NCBI RefSeq assembly: GCF_000743705.1
Contig: NZ_JQEZ01000001.1
Coordinates: forward strand, 178,070-242,069
Direction of reading: 5' to 3'
DNA length: 64,000 bases
DNA from: Ruegeria halocynthiae
GTDB taxonomy: Bacteria > Pseudomonadota > Alphaproteobacteria > Rhodobacterales > Rhodobacteraceae
Under the pieces are notes generated by a model, which was given only the letters and a program-made list of their open reading frames with translations, did no database searches and had not been told where the DNA came from. A program made the position numbers and the translations under genes. This document shows positions 20,247-28,839 of the stretch, piece by piece (the first letter of the stretch is position 1; each line of letters starts with the position of its first letter).

Positions 20247-21047
20247 CTAAAGGTCTGATCCGCTGAGAACGCCGGAAACCGCTTGCCCCAGCTTGAAATA
20301 CATCTGGTCATACATGCTATCGAAGCTTTCGAATAACGCCTGATTGACTGCCTGACCGGCTTCGGTGCGGGAAAACGCGATATTTTCACGCATCTGCGCG
20401 TCACTCAGCGGGTGATAGGCCAACAACAAGAAGGAATACAACCAGATCTCGGCCTCATCCCTGACGCTGTCTTTTTCTGACAGTAATTGGGCCAGCAACT
20501 CTCCCTCGTCCAGATTGGTGTCGTTGCCCAGTCCACGGAAAAAATTGAAGTCGGCGCTCAGCGAATTTTGCACATTCAGTTCGATCAGATCGTTGACCTG
20601 AATGTATTCATCAACCAGCTTGAAATGCGGGGTGTCCCGGCGGCTCTCCAAATAGCGTTCTTGCGCCATGTCTCGGATGGTTTCATCTGAGATGGCCTGC
20701 CGGGCCGAATTCTCAAGCGAGACCAATGTCTGCCCAAGATCGCTTTCGAAAAACATGATGGCGCGATCCAGTTCACTGTCCGTCAGGTTTTGAGCAATCG
20801 TTTCCGTAATCAGATCATGCATCCAAAGCGGCTCGAATATCTCGTCAACTTGCGCCTGGAACAGGGCACCACCTGCGTTTCCCAACAGTGTTTCATCCAG
20901 TTCTTTCCCCTGCACCTGCCCTTCCTGCCGCAGGGTATCGACGACCTGCCGCAGGTGCATCGCCGACATCAGACGGTCGATCTTGTCCGCGGCCATCGAC
21001 GGCCCGACCCAGCACACGACAATCAGAAGGGCGGCAGTAAGGCGCAT
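20247..21047 (-). CDS. Exported DUF2059-type protein
   Basis: A 266-residue protein with a signal peptide (residues 1-19, LLIVVCWVGPSMAA). The mature part is all helical and acidic, and resembles DUF2059 proteins: a segment DQLMSAMHLRQVVDTLRQE-like near the start and DSELDRAIMFFESDLGQTLV, which recalls the family pattern of FYxSPxG near the end of the domain. Probably periplasmic. Function unknown. Its start overlaps the stop of the related gene upstream (TGATG), and the two look like diverged tandem duplicates. Confidence 0.72.
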   Translation of the reverse strand: MRLTAALLIVVCWVGPSMAADKIDRLMSAMHLRQVVDTLRQEGQVQGKELDETLLGNAGGALFQAQVDEIFEPLWMHDLITETIAQNLTDSELDRAIMFFESDLGQTLVSLENSARQAISDETIRDMAQERYLESRRDTPHFKLVDEYIQVNDLIELNVQNSLSADFNFFRGLGNDTNLDEGELLAQLLSEKDSVRDEAEIWLYSFLLLAYHPLSDAQMRENIAFSRTEAGQAVNQALFESFDSMYDQMYFKLGQAVSGVLSGSDL

Positions 21048-21889
21048 CAGATATCCTGAGCCGGGTGAAGATCGGCCATGCGGGCCGCCAGAACCTCAAA
21101 TTTCATCGCCATGATCTCATACTGAATTGCGTTCAAAAGCTCATAAACCTCTTGCATCAGCGGCTGCTCAAGGGCTTGGGCATAAGCAATGACATCGTCG
21201 TCGGAAAAATCCTGATAGGTATAGGCGGCGCTGGCCAAGGCTGACAGTTGCAGGGTCTGCCGCATCCCGGCTTCGTTCCGCCGCATCACTTCACGCAGTT
21301 CATCCGCGTTCATCTGCAATTCGATCACGCCCGATGCGCTGGCCGCCAAAAGAAATCGCAATTGGATTTCTTGTAAGGCCCGCAAAGAGGTTCCGCTGGC
21401 GTCGATTGCGCGATTCATCCGCTTCAGGCCTTCAACCCGCAGCGAGCCTTTCTGAATCAGATCCGCGACGATCTCTTGGCCCTGCTGCTGCTTTGCATCA
21501 TCGTCCTTAGCCATGTGCGACGCGTTTTCCGCCTGAACCAACCGCTGACCAAGATCCGAGGCATAGAATTCCACAGCATGGGTCAGCGCCTCGTCGCTAA
21601 GCGTTTGCTCAAGGATCGACACAGCGGTTTCATGCATGTCTTCGGTGTCGAACACTTCTTCGGTCAACCGCGTCCAGTCCGACCCAAACTCGTCAGCGTC
21701 GATTCCCAACATCTGTGGCGCGGAACCCGAGGCAAGCGCGATGCTCTCCAACGCGACATCAAACCCGGTTGTGGTCAAAAAAGCCTCGACCCGTTCACGC
21801 CCGGCGGCCGAGGATGGCTGGGGCAGCAACAATAGCGCTACAAACAACAGGGAAAACGGCAAGATGATACGATGTGTAAGATTTGTCAT
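21047..21889 (-). CDS. Exported DUF2059-type protein (paralogue)
   Basis: A 280-residue protein with a signal peptide (hydrophobic core IILPFSLLFVALLLL, cleavage near SAAG). The mature region has DEALTHAVEFYASDLGQRLV, matching the equivalent DLGQTLV block of the following gene. Both contain a second, longer helical half ending in a pattern like DSMYDQMYFKLG or NAIQYEIMAMKFE. Predicted periplasmic, function unknown. Overlaps its neighbour by one base in TGATG, so the pair is translationally coupled. Confidence 0.72.
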   Translation of the reverse strand: MTNLTHRIILPFSLLFVALLLLPQPSSAAGRERVEAFLTTTGFDVALESIALASGSAPQMLGIDADEFGSDWTRLTEEVFDTEDMHETAVSILEQTLSDEALTHAVEFYASDLGQRLVQAENASHMAKDDDAKQQQGQEIVADLIQKGSLRVEGLKRMNRAIDASGTSLRALQEIQLRFLLAASASGVIELQMNADELREVMRRNEAGMRQTLQLSALASAAYTYQDFSDDDVIAYAQALEQPLMQEVYELLNAIQYEIMAMKFEVLAARMADLHPAQDI

Positions 21890-22012
21890 ATCCAGAAGCC
21901 TAGGCGATTTATGGCGTCTGGCAATGGAAAATACCGTCTTGGTGAATTTCGCGAATTTTCTGCTTGCACCCTCGCGCGTTCCTCACTAAATCCCCCCCTC
22001 ACAGACCCCCGC

Positions 22013-22102
22013 GGAGAGGTGCCGGAGTGGTCGAACGGGGCGGTCTCGAAAACCGTTGTGGGTGCAAGCCCACCCAGGGTTCGAATCCCTGTCTCTCCGC
22101 CA
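22013..22102 (+). tRNA. tRNA-Ser, anticodon CGA
   Basis: A 90-base tRNA with encoded CCA. Acceptor stem GGAGAGG pairs with the 3' strand CTCTCC next to discriminator G; the anticodon loop is CTCGAAA with anticodon CGA (serine UCG codons); a long variable arm (GTGGGTGCAAGCCCAC) is diagnostic for serine; the T loop reads GGTTCGAATCC. It is flanked by non-coding DNA. Confidence 0.97.
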
Positions 22103-22354
22103 TTATCTTTCTTGGATATCGGTAATGCATGCCCAATACGGGCTGAGGTTTGGAACCGCATTTCAAACCCATGAATTCCATTCAAAAGCGATCGGCCACC
22201 TCAGAGTTCCCGCTTTGCGCTAGTTGAACCGCAGGCAGGCGAGCCAACAAATTTTCCATGCGTACAGTCAGGTTATTCGTGCTTTTCAAAAAAATTCAGG
22301 GTAGTTTCACAGCAAAACATAGACACATCCGATTTTAATTAGAGTTTCATTGCT

Positions 22355-23191
22355 ATGCACAATTCCGCCTTCAAACGTATCTTGGGTGAGCCATTCCTTC
22401 ACTTTCTGTTGCTCGGGGCGGGTATCTTCGTCCTGTATGGGCAATTCGAAAACAACCGTCCGGAACCCCAAGGTTTTGATATCACCCAAAGCGATATTGA
22501 GACATTGGAACGTCAATTCGAGAGCACCTGGAAGCGCAGGCCAAGTCCCAAGGAGTTGGACAATCTGATCACCAATCTGGTGCGCGAAGAGGTTATGGTT
22601 CGCGAGGCGCGCGCGCTGCGCATGGATGAGAAAGACCCCGTCATTCGCAACCGCCTGCGGCAAAAGATGGAATTCATCGCAACCTCGGCCGCTAGTGCAA
22701 GGGTGCCCGCTGAGGGGGAACTGGCGGAATTTTATCGCGCCCACACCGAAGACTTCAGGACACCGCCCCAGATAGCGTTTGAACAGGTGATGCTGGAGCC
22801 GGCCAACCTTGGGCAGGCCGAAGGTGCCTTGGATGCACTTAACAAGGGGCAGTTGCCACAGGATCTGCTGCAGGTCTCGCTTTTGCCAGCACAAATACCC
22901 CTTACATCAGCATCGCGGGTGGACGGCGTATTCGGGTCCGGATTTGCCGCCGGTATTCAGGATCTGCCGGTTGGAACTTGGGCCGGGCCGGTGCAAAGCG
23001 GGTATGGGGTGCATCTGGTGCAGGTGGTCGACCGCATTCCATCCGACCTCCCCAAGCTGGAAGACATTGAAAACCAAGTGCTCGCCCGGTGGCGCGAGGT
23101 TTCGCAATCGCAAGCCAAAGTAGAGTTCGGCCAACGGTTGCAGGACAAATACCAGATCACCGTCGCTGGTGACGAACAGGGCGCAAACTGA
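22355..23191 (+). CDS. Parvulin-type peptidyl-prolyl isomerase (SurA/PpiC-like)
   Basis: A 278-residue protein. Residues about 14-32 form an uncleaved membrane anchor (PFLHFLLLGAGIFVLYG). A SurA_N-like helical region follows, with DNLITNLVREEVMVREARAL. The C-terminal half has parvulin features: TPPQIAFEQVML and then LPVGTWAGPVQSGYGVHLVQV, which corresponds to the conserved end of the rotamase domain; the middle of the domain seems short, so activity is uncertain. Its TGA overlaps the ATG of the HupE-like gene, so the two are translated together. It may help fold that membrane protein or exported proteins; this is inference. Confidence 0.82.
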   Translation: MHNSAFKRILGEPFLHFLLLGAGIFVLYGQFENNRPEPQGFDITQSDIETLERQFESTWKRRPSPKELDNLITNLVREEVMVREARALRMDEKDPVIRNRLRQKMEFIATSAASARVPAEGELAEFYRAHTEDFRTPPQIAFEQVMLEPANLGQAEGALDALNKGQLPQDLLQVSLLPAQIPLTSASRVDGVFGSGFAAGIQDLPVGTWAGPVQSGYGVHLVQVVDRIPSDLPKLEDIENQVLARWREVSQSQAKVEFGQRLQDKYQITVAGDEQGAN

Positions 23192-24213
23192 TGCGGCGCC
23201 TGTTTGTTTTCTTTACCTGTTTTGGCTTGCTGGCTTTCGGCCCTGCCATGGACGCGCAAGCCCACGCGTTGGAGCCGGGATATCTTGAGATCACGGAAAC
23301 AGAGCCGGGTGCCTATCGCATTTTCTGGCGCAAGCCGGACGTTCAGCAGCAGCCAATGGCCATTGATGTCCGCCTGCCCTCCGGATGTGGGGATACGCAC
23401 CCCCCGGCCCCGTATTTTGACGGTGCCGCCTGGGTTTCCAACTGGCACACGCGCTGCGCCGGTGGCATGGCCGGTGCAACGCTGGAAATACCCGGTCTGG
23501 AAGACACCCGGACGGATGTTCTGGTGCGGGTGCAACTTTTGGATACACCTGCAACAAGTGTACGGCTGACGCCAACGGAAACCACATTCGTCGTCCCAGC
23601 TGAAACCACCCGCCTGTCGGTTCTGTTGACCTACGCCGAGCTTGGGACCGAACATATCCTTGAAGGGTTCGATCACCTGCTTTTCGTCTTTGCGCTGCTA
23701 TTTCTGGTCCGCGATGTCTGGCGGCTGGTCGGTGCGATCACTGCCTTTACTGTCGCACACAGTATTACGCTGGCGCTGGCTTCTCTGGGCGCGCTGCATG
23801 TTCCTGGCCCCCCGGTCGAGGCCGTCATTGCCCTGTCCATCGTGTTTCTTGCCGTTGAGATCGCCAAACGGGACACGGTCGCGCCGCGTCTGTCCGAGCG
23901 ATGGCCATGGATAGTGTCATTCACTTTCGGGTTGTTGCACGGGCTTGGCTTTGCAGGCGCATTAAGTGAGATCGGCTTGCCGCAAGGGGATATCTTTGTC
24001 GCGCTGCTGGGGTTCAATATCGGGGTGGAAGTTGGCCAACTTCTTTTCGTTGCCGCCGTTGTGATGGTTGGGTGGGCATTGAAACGCCTTCCGCTCAGAT
24101 CGTTCCAAAGGGTCTTCAGGGATGGCGCGGCGCGGAACATCATGGTCAGTTATGCCATCGGCGCAATCGCGTCTTACTGGCTGGTCCAGCGGGTGATCGG
24201 TTTCTGGGCCTGA
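23191..24213 (+). CDS. HupE/UreJ-like membrane protein
   Basis: A 340-residue protein with a signal peptide (cleavage near DAQAHALEPG), a periplasmic domain of about 140 residues, and then six or seven membrane helices. The membrane part holds the HupE/UreJ_2 features: EHILEGFDHLLFVFAL at its start with a HxxxxDH pattern, FTVAHSITLALASLG, and LLHGLGFAGAL. Histidines in these segments suggest nickel, cobalt or another metal as substrate; the subfamily with a large periplasmic domain is poorly studied. No hydrogenase or urease genes lie nearby. Confidence 0.85.
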   Translation: MRRLFVFFTCFGLLAFGPAMDAQAHALEPGYLEITETEPGAYRIFWRKPDVQQQPMAIDVRLPSGCGDTHPPAPYFDGAAWVSNWHTRCAGGMAGATLEIPGLEDTRTDVLVRVQLLDTPATSVRLTPTETTFVVPAETTRLSVLLTYAELGTEHILEGFDHLLFVFALLFLVRDVWRLVGAITAFTVAHSITLALASLGALHVPGPPVEAVIALSIVFLAVEIAKRDTVAPRLSERWPWIVSFTFGLLHGLGFAGALSEIGLPQGDIFVALLGFNIGVEVGQLLFVAAVVMVGWALKRLPLRSFQRVFRDGAARNIMVSYAIGAIASYWLVQRVIGFWA

Positions 24214-24487
24214 ACCGCCAACCGGAAACGACCGGCGGATCGGGATGTGGACGTTCGGCGCGTGCAAAACCCCTTGCTTTGGAACGCATCGAAAGGGTGG
24301 CATCTGCTGGTCTTGCCGCCCCTTTTGCCAAAGCCTAAGACCCGGTGGCGTGAAATCGCCTTTCTCGCTGGGTGGATAGGCGTAGGCTGGCTCAATCCCC
24401 CGTTTTGAAATGAATTTCTGGGATTTCCCCTTTGAATTCCGCTAGCTTTCCCCCATCTCGGCGACACATTTTCCAAAGGAGAGACAC

Positions 24488-25012
24488 ATGTCGCGTACTA
24501 TCTTATTAGCTGTAGTCATAGCCGGTCTGGGCGCGGGCGCTTATTATTATCTGAATCAACCTGAACCCACCCCGGCCGAACAACTGCAATCGGCAGCACA
24601 AGATGCCGGTGACGCGGTCAACGAAGCGGTCGACGCCGCAACCGAACAGGCAAGCGAGGCCGCCTCGTCCATTACTGAACAAGTAAACGAGGCTGCATCG
24701 TCCATTTCCGATCAGGCAAGTGATGCCGCCCAGCAGGCTGGCGAAACAGCCACGGATCTGGCGAACCAGGCGGGCGATCAGGTGGCCTCATTGGCCAATC
24801 AGGGACAAGAGCTGTTGAATTCATGGGTTCAGGACGGCGCATTGACGGCTCAGAACTTTGACTATGACGCGATGGTTGCGTCGGTTCAGGACAGCACTTT
24901 GGCGCAGAACATCAAGACCCAAGCCATCCAGATCCTGGATGAGATCAAGGCGTCTCCGGAAACGATCGCCGTAAAGATCGACGAACTTCGCAAACTGCTG
25001 ACAGGGCAGTAA
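24488..25012 (+). CDS. Membrane-anchored amphipathic-helix (apolipoprotein-like) protein
   Basis: A 174-residue protein with one N-terminal membrane anchor (ILLAVVIAGLGAGAYYYL). Residues about 30-115 are an Ala/Gln/Glu-rich helical run with an approximate 11-residue repeat (variants of ITEQVNEAASS and ISDQASDAAQQ), resembling apolipoprotein A or LEA-like helices. The last 60 residues are a separate helical part ending in RKLLTGQ. AGGAGA precedes the ATG. It stands alone before a strong terminator. Possible roles in envelope surface or lipid binding are guesses. Confidence 0.72.
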   Translation: MSRTILLAVVIAGLGAGAYYYLNQPEPTPAEQLQSAAQDAGDAVNEAVDAATEQASEAASSITEQVNEAASSISDQASDAAQQAGETATDLANQAGDQVASLANQGQELLNSWVQDGALTAQNFDYDAMVASVQDSTLAQNIKTQAIQILDEIKASPETIAVKIDELRKLLTGQ

Positions 25013-25020
25013 AACCCGTC

Positions 25021-25047
25021 GGGCCGCCCGGTTATTAAGGGCGGCCC
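25021..25047 (+). terminator. Terminator after the apolipoprotein-like gene
   Basis: GGGCCGCCC pairs with GGGCGGCCC around a nine-base loop, followed by GTTTCTCTTT, eight bases after the stop codon. Confidence 0.85.
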
Positions 25048-25243
25048 GTTTCTCTTTGCAAAATCCTATTTTCGCTGCGTCAGATCATAGTTTGGTTGAC
25101 GCGGTTCTGGCCATTTGATTGGTTCGATTTCACAAATATGCGGACTCTAAAATGCACTTTTGCTGCGCTGGCGATCAAAGTATCGCCCCGTCCGCAAGAC
25201 GCCAGCGTTTGGCGCATAAACTGTTCTAACAAGAGGATCATAT

Positions 25244-26272
25244 ATGACCGCCCTGCCCTCAACGATGTTTGCCGTGGTTCAAAAACACGACGGATATTCG
25301 GAAAACGCGACCGGACCAGCCATTGAAAATGCCGCCGACTGGGTGGCCGACGCGCAGATGCCTGTTCCCAAACCCGGCCCCGGTGAGGTTCTGATCCGTA
25401 TGCGGGCCGCATCGGTGAACCCGTCGGACCTTCATTTTGTCAAAGGCGAATACGGGCAGCCGCGCGTCAAAGGTGCCGCTGTCGGTTTCGAAGGGTGCGG
25501 CGACGTTGTCGACACTGGCGACGGGGCCGAAAGGCTGCAAGGTCAGCGCGTCGCGTTCATCGCTGTGGGGGCCGGGGCTTGGGCCGAATATGTGGTGACA
25601 CCGGCACCATTGTGTATCCCGCTTCGCCCCGAGATTTCGGACGAAGACGGCGCTGCCCAAATTGTGAACCCGTTGACCGCGATGGCAATGGTCGACATAG
25701 CGCGCAGCGCCGGTGACACATTCATTGTTTCTGCGGCTACAAGCCAGCTGGGTAAACTTGTTTGCAGCCTTGGCGGCGACCTTGGCCTGAAGCCCATCGC
25801 AATGGCCCGGCGGGCCGAAACCACGGATGCGCTCAAGGCCTTGGGTGCCCATGATGTGCTGATCACCTCTGATCCGGACATGTTGCAGAAATTCACGACG
25901 CTAAGCCGTGAACTGAAACCTCGGGTCTTTCTGGACGCCATTATGGACCAGCAGACCGAACAGGTGTTTTGCGCGATGCCCAAAGGCGCGCGGTGGGTGT
26001 GTTACGGCAAGCTCAGCCCCGAGCTGCCAAAGCTGACGCAGCCCGGCCAGTTGATCTTTATGGGCAAGCGGATCGAAGGGTTCTGGTTGACCGACTGGAT
26101 GACAGATACCCCGCCCGCCGATCAGGCACGGGTCGTGGGTGAAGTTCAGGCCCGATTTGCTGACGGTCAGTGGAAAACCGACGTTTCCGAACGGCTTGCG
26201 CTAAAGGATGTGGTGGCAAACCTGGCAAGCGCCCTGCAAAAGAGTGACGGAAAGGTCATTATCACGCCATAG
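25244..26272 (+). CDS. MDR-family zinc-free oxidoreductase
   Basis: A 342-residue medium-chain dehydrogenase. N-terminal GroES-like part: PGPGEVLIRMRAASVNPSD and GFEGCGDVVDTG. The Rossmann domain lacks the usual glycine loop of quinone reductases and reads IVSAATSQLGKLVCSLGG, as in enoyl reductase-like members. No zinc ligands are seen. AAGAGGATCATAT precedes the ATG. Reduction of enones or quinones with NADPH is likely, the substrate being unknown. It stands alone on its strand. Confidence 0.83.
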   Translation: MTALPSTMFAVVQKHDGYSENATGPAIENAADWVADAQMPVPKPGPGEVLIRMRAASVNPSDLHFVKGEYGQPRVKGAAVGFEGCGDVVDTGDGAERLQGQRVAFIAVGAGAWAEYVVTPAPLCIPLRPEISDEDGAAQIVNPLTAMAMVDIARSAGDTFIVSAATSQLGKLVCSLGGDLGLKPIAMARRAETTDALKALGAHDVLITSDPDMLQKFTTLSRELKPRVFLDAIMDQQTEQVFCAMPKGARWVCYGKLSPELPKLTQPGQLIFMGKRIEGFWLTDWMTDTPPADQARVVGEVQARFADGQWKTDVSERLALKDVVANLASALQKSDGKVIITP

Positions 26273-26605
26273 TGGACCAAAGCCCAGATCAAGGACGAGA
26301 CCCAGGCGCCAAACGCGCTGGGTAAACCGACATCGGTGAGTGAAATTGGGCAGCGTGCAGCTGTTGATCAGCGGGCTGCCGTTTTTGGCGTGCCCTGCTG
26401 ATCTCACTGGGACTCCATTGAGTTGCCTGCAAGATCGCCTGATCGCCCGCATAGTGTTGGACCAAAGTCAGACGGCCGTCGGCGTCCCTGCCGCCAAGGG
26501 TGCAAATGTGGTGTTTGATCGCGTCAACGCAGAAAGTGGGGTACACGGCCGTATCGGCAGGGGGTACCAGCTTGCATTGTCATAAATTTTTCATAAATTG
26601 CCGAG
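26273..26605. other. Non-coding stretch before the YrbL-like gene
   Basis: About 330 bases with no frame I would call a gene on either strand; the longest frames are short, and none has a good ribosome-binding site. I see no strong terminator hairpin. The AT-rich run TTGTCATAAATTTTTCATAAA at 26577-26597 may be part of the promoter for the next gene. Confidence 0.5.
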
Positions 26606-27274
26606 ATGGAAACCAAAGATTCAAATCACCTTCTGCGACTGGCGGATAAAGCCATCATCGCAAAGGGAAACCGCCAATTTGTCTATGAACATCCGGATGT
26701 GCCTGGCACGTTGCTGAAGGTTCCTCAGCCTGACACCATGGATGCAAACGCAAACCTTTTGACCGACACATGGTTTGATCGGATTTTTCGCCGCTCGACG
26801 GCCTTCAAGGGTTTTTTGCGTGAATTTCACGAGTCCTTTGAGCTGATGGCCCGCCATCAGACCGACGGGGTAGACCTACCCGTCTGCGAGGTTCGCGGTG
26901 CTATTCTGACGGACCTCGGTCTGGCCTTGGTGTATGAACGTATCTCGGACCCCGATGGTCAGCTTTCACCCAGCCTGCATCTTCTTGCCAGCACTGGTCG
27001 CCTGACCCAGCAGCATGTGGACGATCTTGAGCGGCACTTTGAGCTGTTGGTGACCGAGAACGTGATTATCAGCAACGGAAACCCGGGAAACGTCGTTTAT
27101 CAGACGCGGCCTGATGGAACGGGTCGCTGGGTCTGGATCGACAGCTTTGGCTGCAAACAGACGATCCCCGTGCGCCGGTGGTCACGCCGTCTGAACGCGC
27201 GCAAGTTAGAGCGTGTGCGGCTGAAATTTCTGGGCATCGCCCATGCTTCCCTGCCACAGAACAACAGCAATTGA
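26606..27274 (+). CDS. YrbL-family protein (PhoP-network protein type)
   Basis: A 222-residue protein of the YrbL family, a kinase-fold group named for the E. coli PhoP- and BasR-regulated gene. It has the family-like N-terminal block RQFVYEHPDVPGTLLKVP (nucleotide-loop-like with the Lys of LLKV) and, later, NVIISNGNPGNVVYQ followed by WVWIDSFGC, which recall a catalytic loop plus metal-binding Asp of kinases. It is the last chromosomal gene before the genomic island and faces rpsI across it. Biochemical role is unknown. Confidence 0.78.
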   Translation: METKDSNHLLRLADKAIIAKGNRQFVYEHPDVPGTLLKVPQPDTMDANANLLTDTWFDRIFRRSTAFKGFLREFHESFELMARHQTDGVDLPVCEVRGAILTDLGLALVYERISDPDGQLSPSLHLLASTGRLTQQHVDDLERHFELLVTENVIISNGNPGNVVYQTRPDGTGRWVWIDSFGCKQTIPVRRWSRRLNARKLERVRLKFLGIAHASLPQNNSN

Positions 27275-27385
27275 CCAACAAATGAGCGGGCGTTTGCGGG
27301 CCGACCCAAAGGTTGGCCCCTGAACTGTTGCCATAGACCGCTGACATGGGCGGTTCTCAAAGCCATAACCTGAGACATCACAAAG

Positions 27386-27412
27386 AAAAACGGCCGCAAT
27401 TCCTTGCGACCG
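27386..27412 (-). terminator. Left copy of the rpsI terminator
   Basis: On the reverse strand CGGTCGCA pairs with TGCGGCCG (one G-U pair) around a six-base loop and is followed by TTTTT. The same hairpin sits at 43130-43157 after rpsI. This copy probably is the original chromosomal terminator, now cut off from rpsI by the island. It may also stop the forward YrbL-gene transcript. Confidence 0.75.
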
Positions 27413-27456
27413 TTTGATTTTTCGAAACTTTCAGCGCGAAACGAATTAACGCTTCG
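27403..27456. repeat. Left attachment region (attL), copy of rpsI 3' end
   Basis: Contains an 18-base block identical to 43148-43165, a 25-base spacer that differs in sequence from its counterpart, and TTAACGCTTCG, one base different from the true rpsI end. Reading the reverse strand, the last codons give AKR-stop versus SKR-stop in rpsI. Crossover most likely occurred in or next to CGCTTCG. Confidence 0.75.
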
Positions 27457-27515
27457 CTATTCGTAACGTCAAATATTAGATTATATATCAATATGTTACG
27501 TATACTAAAAATTAT

Positions 27516-27536
27516 CTGCTAACTTCCTGCTAACTT
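27516..27536. repeat. Putative integrase arm sites, left end
   Basis: Two direct copies of CTGCTAACTT, at 27516-27525 and 27527-27536, one helical turn apart. Related words (CTGCTAAC, ATGCTAATTT) recur in the same orientation at the right end, 43066-43126. Arrays like this are typical arm-type binding sites of tyrosine integrases; the assignment is inference. Confidence 0.55.
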
Positions 27537-27547
27537 AAGCAAGCAAC

Positions 27548-27976
27548 TCATGCAACCTTCTTACCCCTATTTTTCATTATGTTTTCAATAGCTTCGTCCA
27601 GTTCTCCAGCTTCCGTAGCCGCCTTCAACGTGTCCAACGCGCCAGCAACATCTTTCAACGCCTTCACAAATACTGCGTTTCCACCGCTAATCGTCAGCGC
27701 CTTGTTTCCGTACTTGCACTGAACGTACCAGCCGCCATCCTGTTCAAAAAACCACGGGCGTACTTTGCGCAGCTTGTCCACCAGCACTTTTTCGCCCTGC
27801 TCATTCTTGACCCATGTCTTACGCGTCATCTCATAGCTTTCGCCGTTTGACGCAGCAGCCGCCACGTTCATCTGTTCTTCAATCGCAGCAACAAGCTTGC
27901 GGCGGCGCAGTTGAACAGGGTCTTGCTTGCTGGCGCGAGTAATGGTTTTTACGGTCAGTTTTGATAGTACAGACAT
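27548..27976 (-). CDS. DUF6641-type protein
   Basis: A 142-residue basic protein. Features: MSVLSKLTVKTITRA at the start, TRKTWVKNEQGEKV in the middle, RPWFFEQDGGWYVQCKYGNK, and a helical C terminus ending NRGKKVA. I recognise this as the DUF6641 pattern, a family seen in phages and genomic islands without known function. The ATG at 27976 is preceded by AAGGAGCG, which decides it over an ATG 12 codons upstream. It is the first gene inside the island's left end. Confidence 0.7.
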   Translation of the reverse strand: MSVLSKLTVKTITRASKQDPVQLRRRKLVAAIEEQMNVAAAASNGESYEMTRKTWVKNEQGEKVLVDKLRKVRPWFFEQDGGWYVQCKYGNKALTISGGNAVFVKALKDVAGALDTLKAATEAGELDEAIENIMKNRGKKVA

Positions 27977-28099
27977 GTTTTCGCTCCTTGCGTTGCAAGC
28001 ACAAGTCTGCAATCAAGTTTCAGAAAGTCGATCATTTTTTGCCATAATATCAGATTGATAAGCATGACGACGCGCTACATAAACTAAAGAAAGCACAAC

Positions 28100-28705
28100 A
28101 TGAGTGAGGAATCATTTTCAAAGCCTGCTAGCACAGCTGAGCAACTGAGATTTGACTCTGCTGTTCAATCAATCCAGGGACACCTGAAAACGATCGTGCA
28201 TGCAGCAATCGAATTTGATTGGCACGACAGTGGGGGCGAATTTCGCTTTCAGAAACAGGCTGAACTTGGAAGCAACACGCTGAGTTTTAACAGGAACCTA
28301 AGCACAACCACTCAACAAATTTTTGGCATTCGTTTAGTGGCTGCGGAGGCGAAAATAACAACAGATACGGAGGCGTTAAGGGTAGCTATCACAAGCTGCA
28401 ATGAAAGTGGTCCGCTTATCGCCTCTAAAATACTTTCTAAAAACCAAGCAATTTGCTCTTTCTCAATGGCATATGTACGCGACATGAACGATGGTGAATG
28501 GATATGTGAAGAGCTTTTTGAACGACTGGAAAAGGTAGAACTTCGTTTGTTTGATGAGACTTTGGAACAATTGGGGAAACTGGATGCGACGGCGGAAAGA
28601 GCAGCGAACGAGGTTTTGCAGGTTTTGACTATGTGCAAACTTACAGATGATTTTACGCCTTACTACGATTATTTGAAAAATTGGGACGACGAACAAATCA
28701 ACTAG
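28100..28705 (+). CDS. Hypothetical protein of the island
   Basis: A 201-residue acidic protein that I do not recognise. The first part looks mixed alpha/beta (HAAIEFDWHDSGGEFRFQ), and the last 70 residues are helical and acidic, including WICEELFERLEKVELRLFDE. No signal peptide or membrane segment. It is divergent from the DUF6641 gene, and lies beside an IS481-type element inserted after its 3' end. AT-rich relative to the flanks. Confidence 0.6.
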   Translation: MSEESFSKPASTAEQLRFDSAVQSIQGHLKTIVHAAIEFDWHDSGGEFRFQKQAELGSNTLSFNRNLSTTTQQIFGIRLVAAEAKITTDTEALRVAITSCNESGPLIASKILSKNQAICSFSMAYVRDMNDGEWICEELFERLEKVELRLFDETLEQLGKLDATAERAANEVLQVLTMCKLTDDFTPYYDYLKNWDDEQIN

Positions 28706-28839
28706 CACTTCAGCGAAGCAGACAGCACAGCTTTGTAGGCAAAGCCAGCAAGACTACATGAAAAATGTATGCGGGCGCTAGTTGAGCTTCGTTGAGCGCG
28801 GCAAGACGTATTGCGTACTATTTTAGTGTAGTGGTTCAG

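Noticed and set aside
27275..27380. Reverse-strand frames after the YrbL-like gene as possible island genes
   Set aside because: They run antisense into the YrbL-like gene and lack ribosome sites; the region is outside the island boundary.
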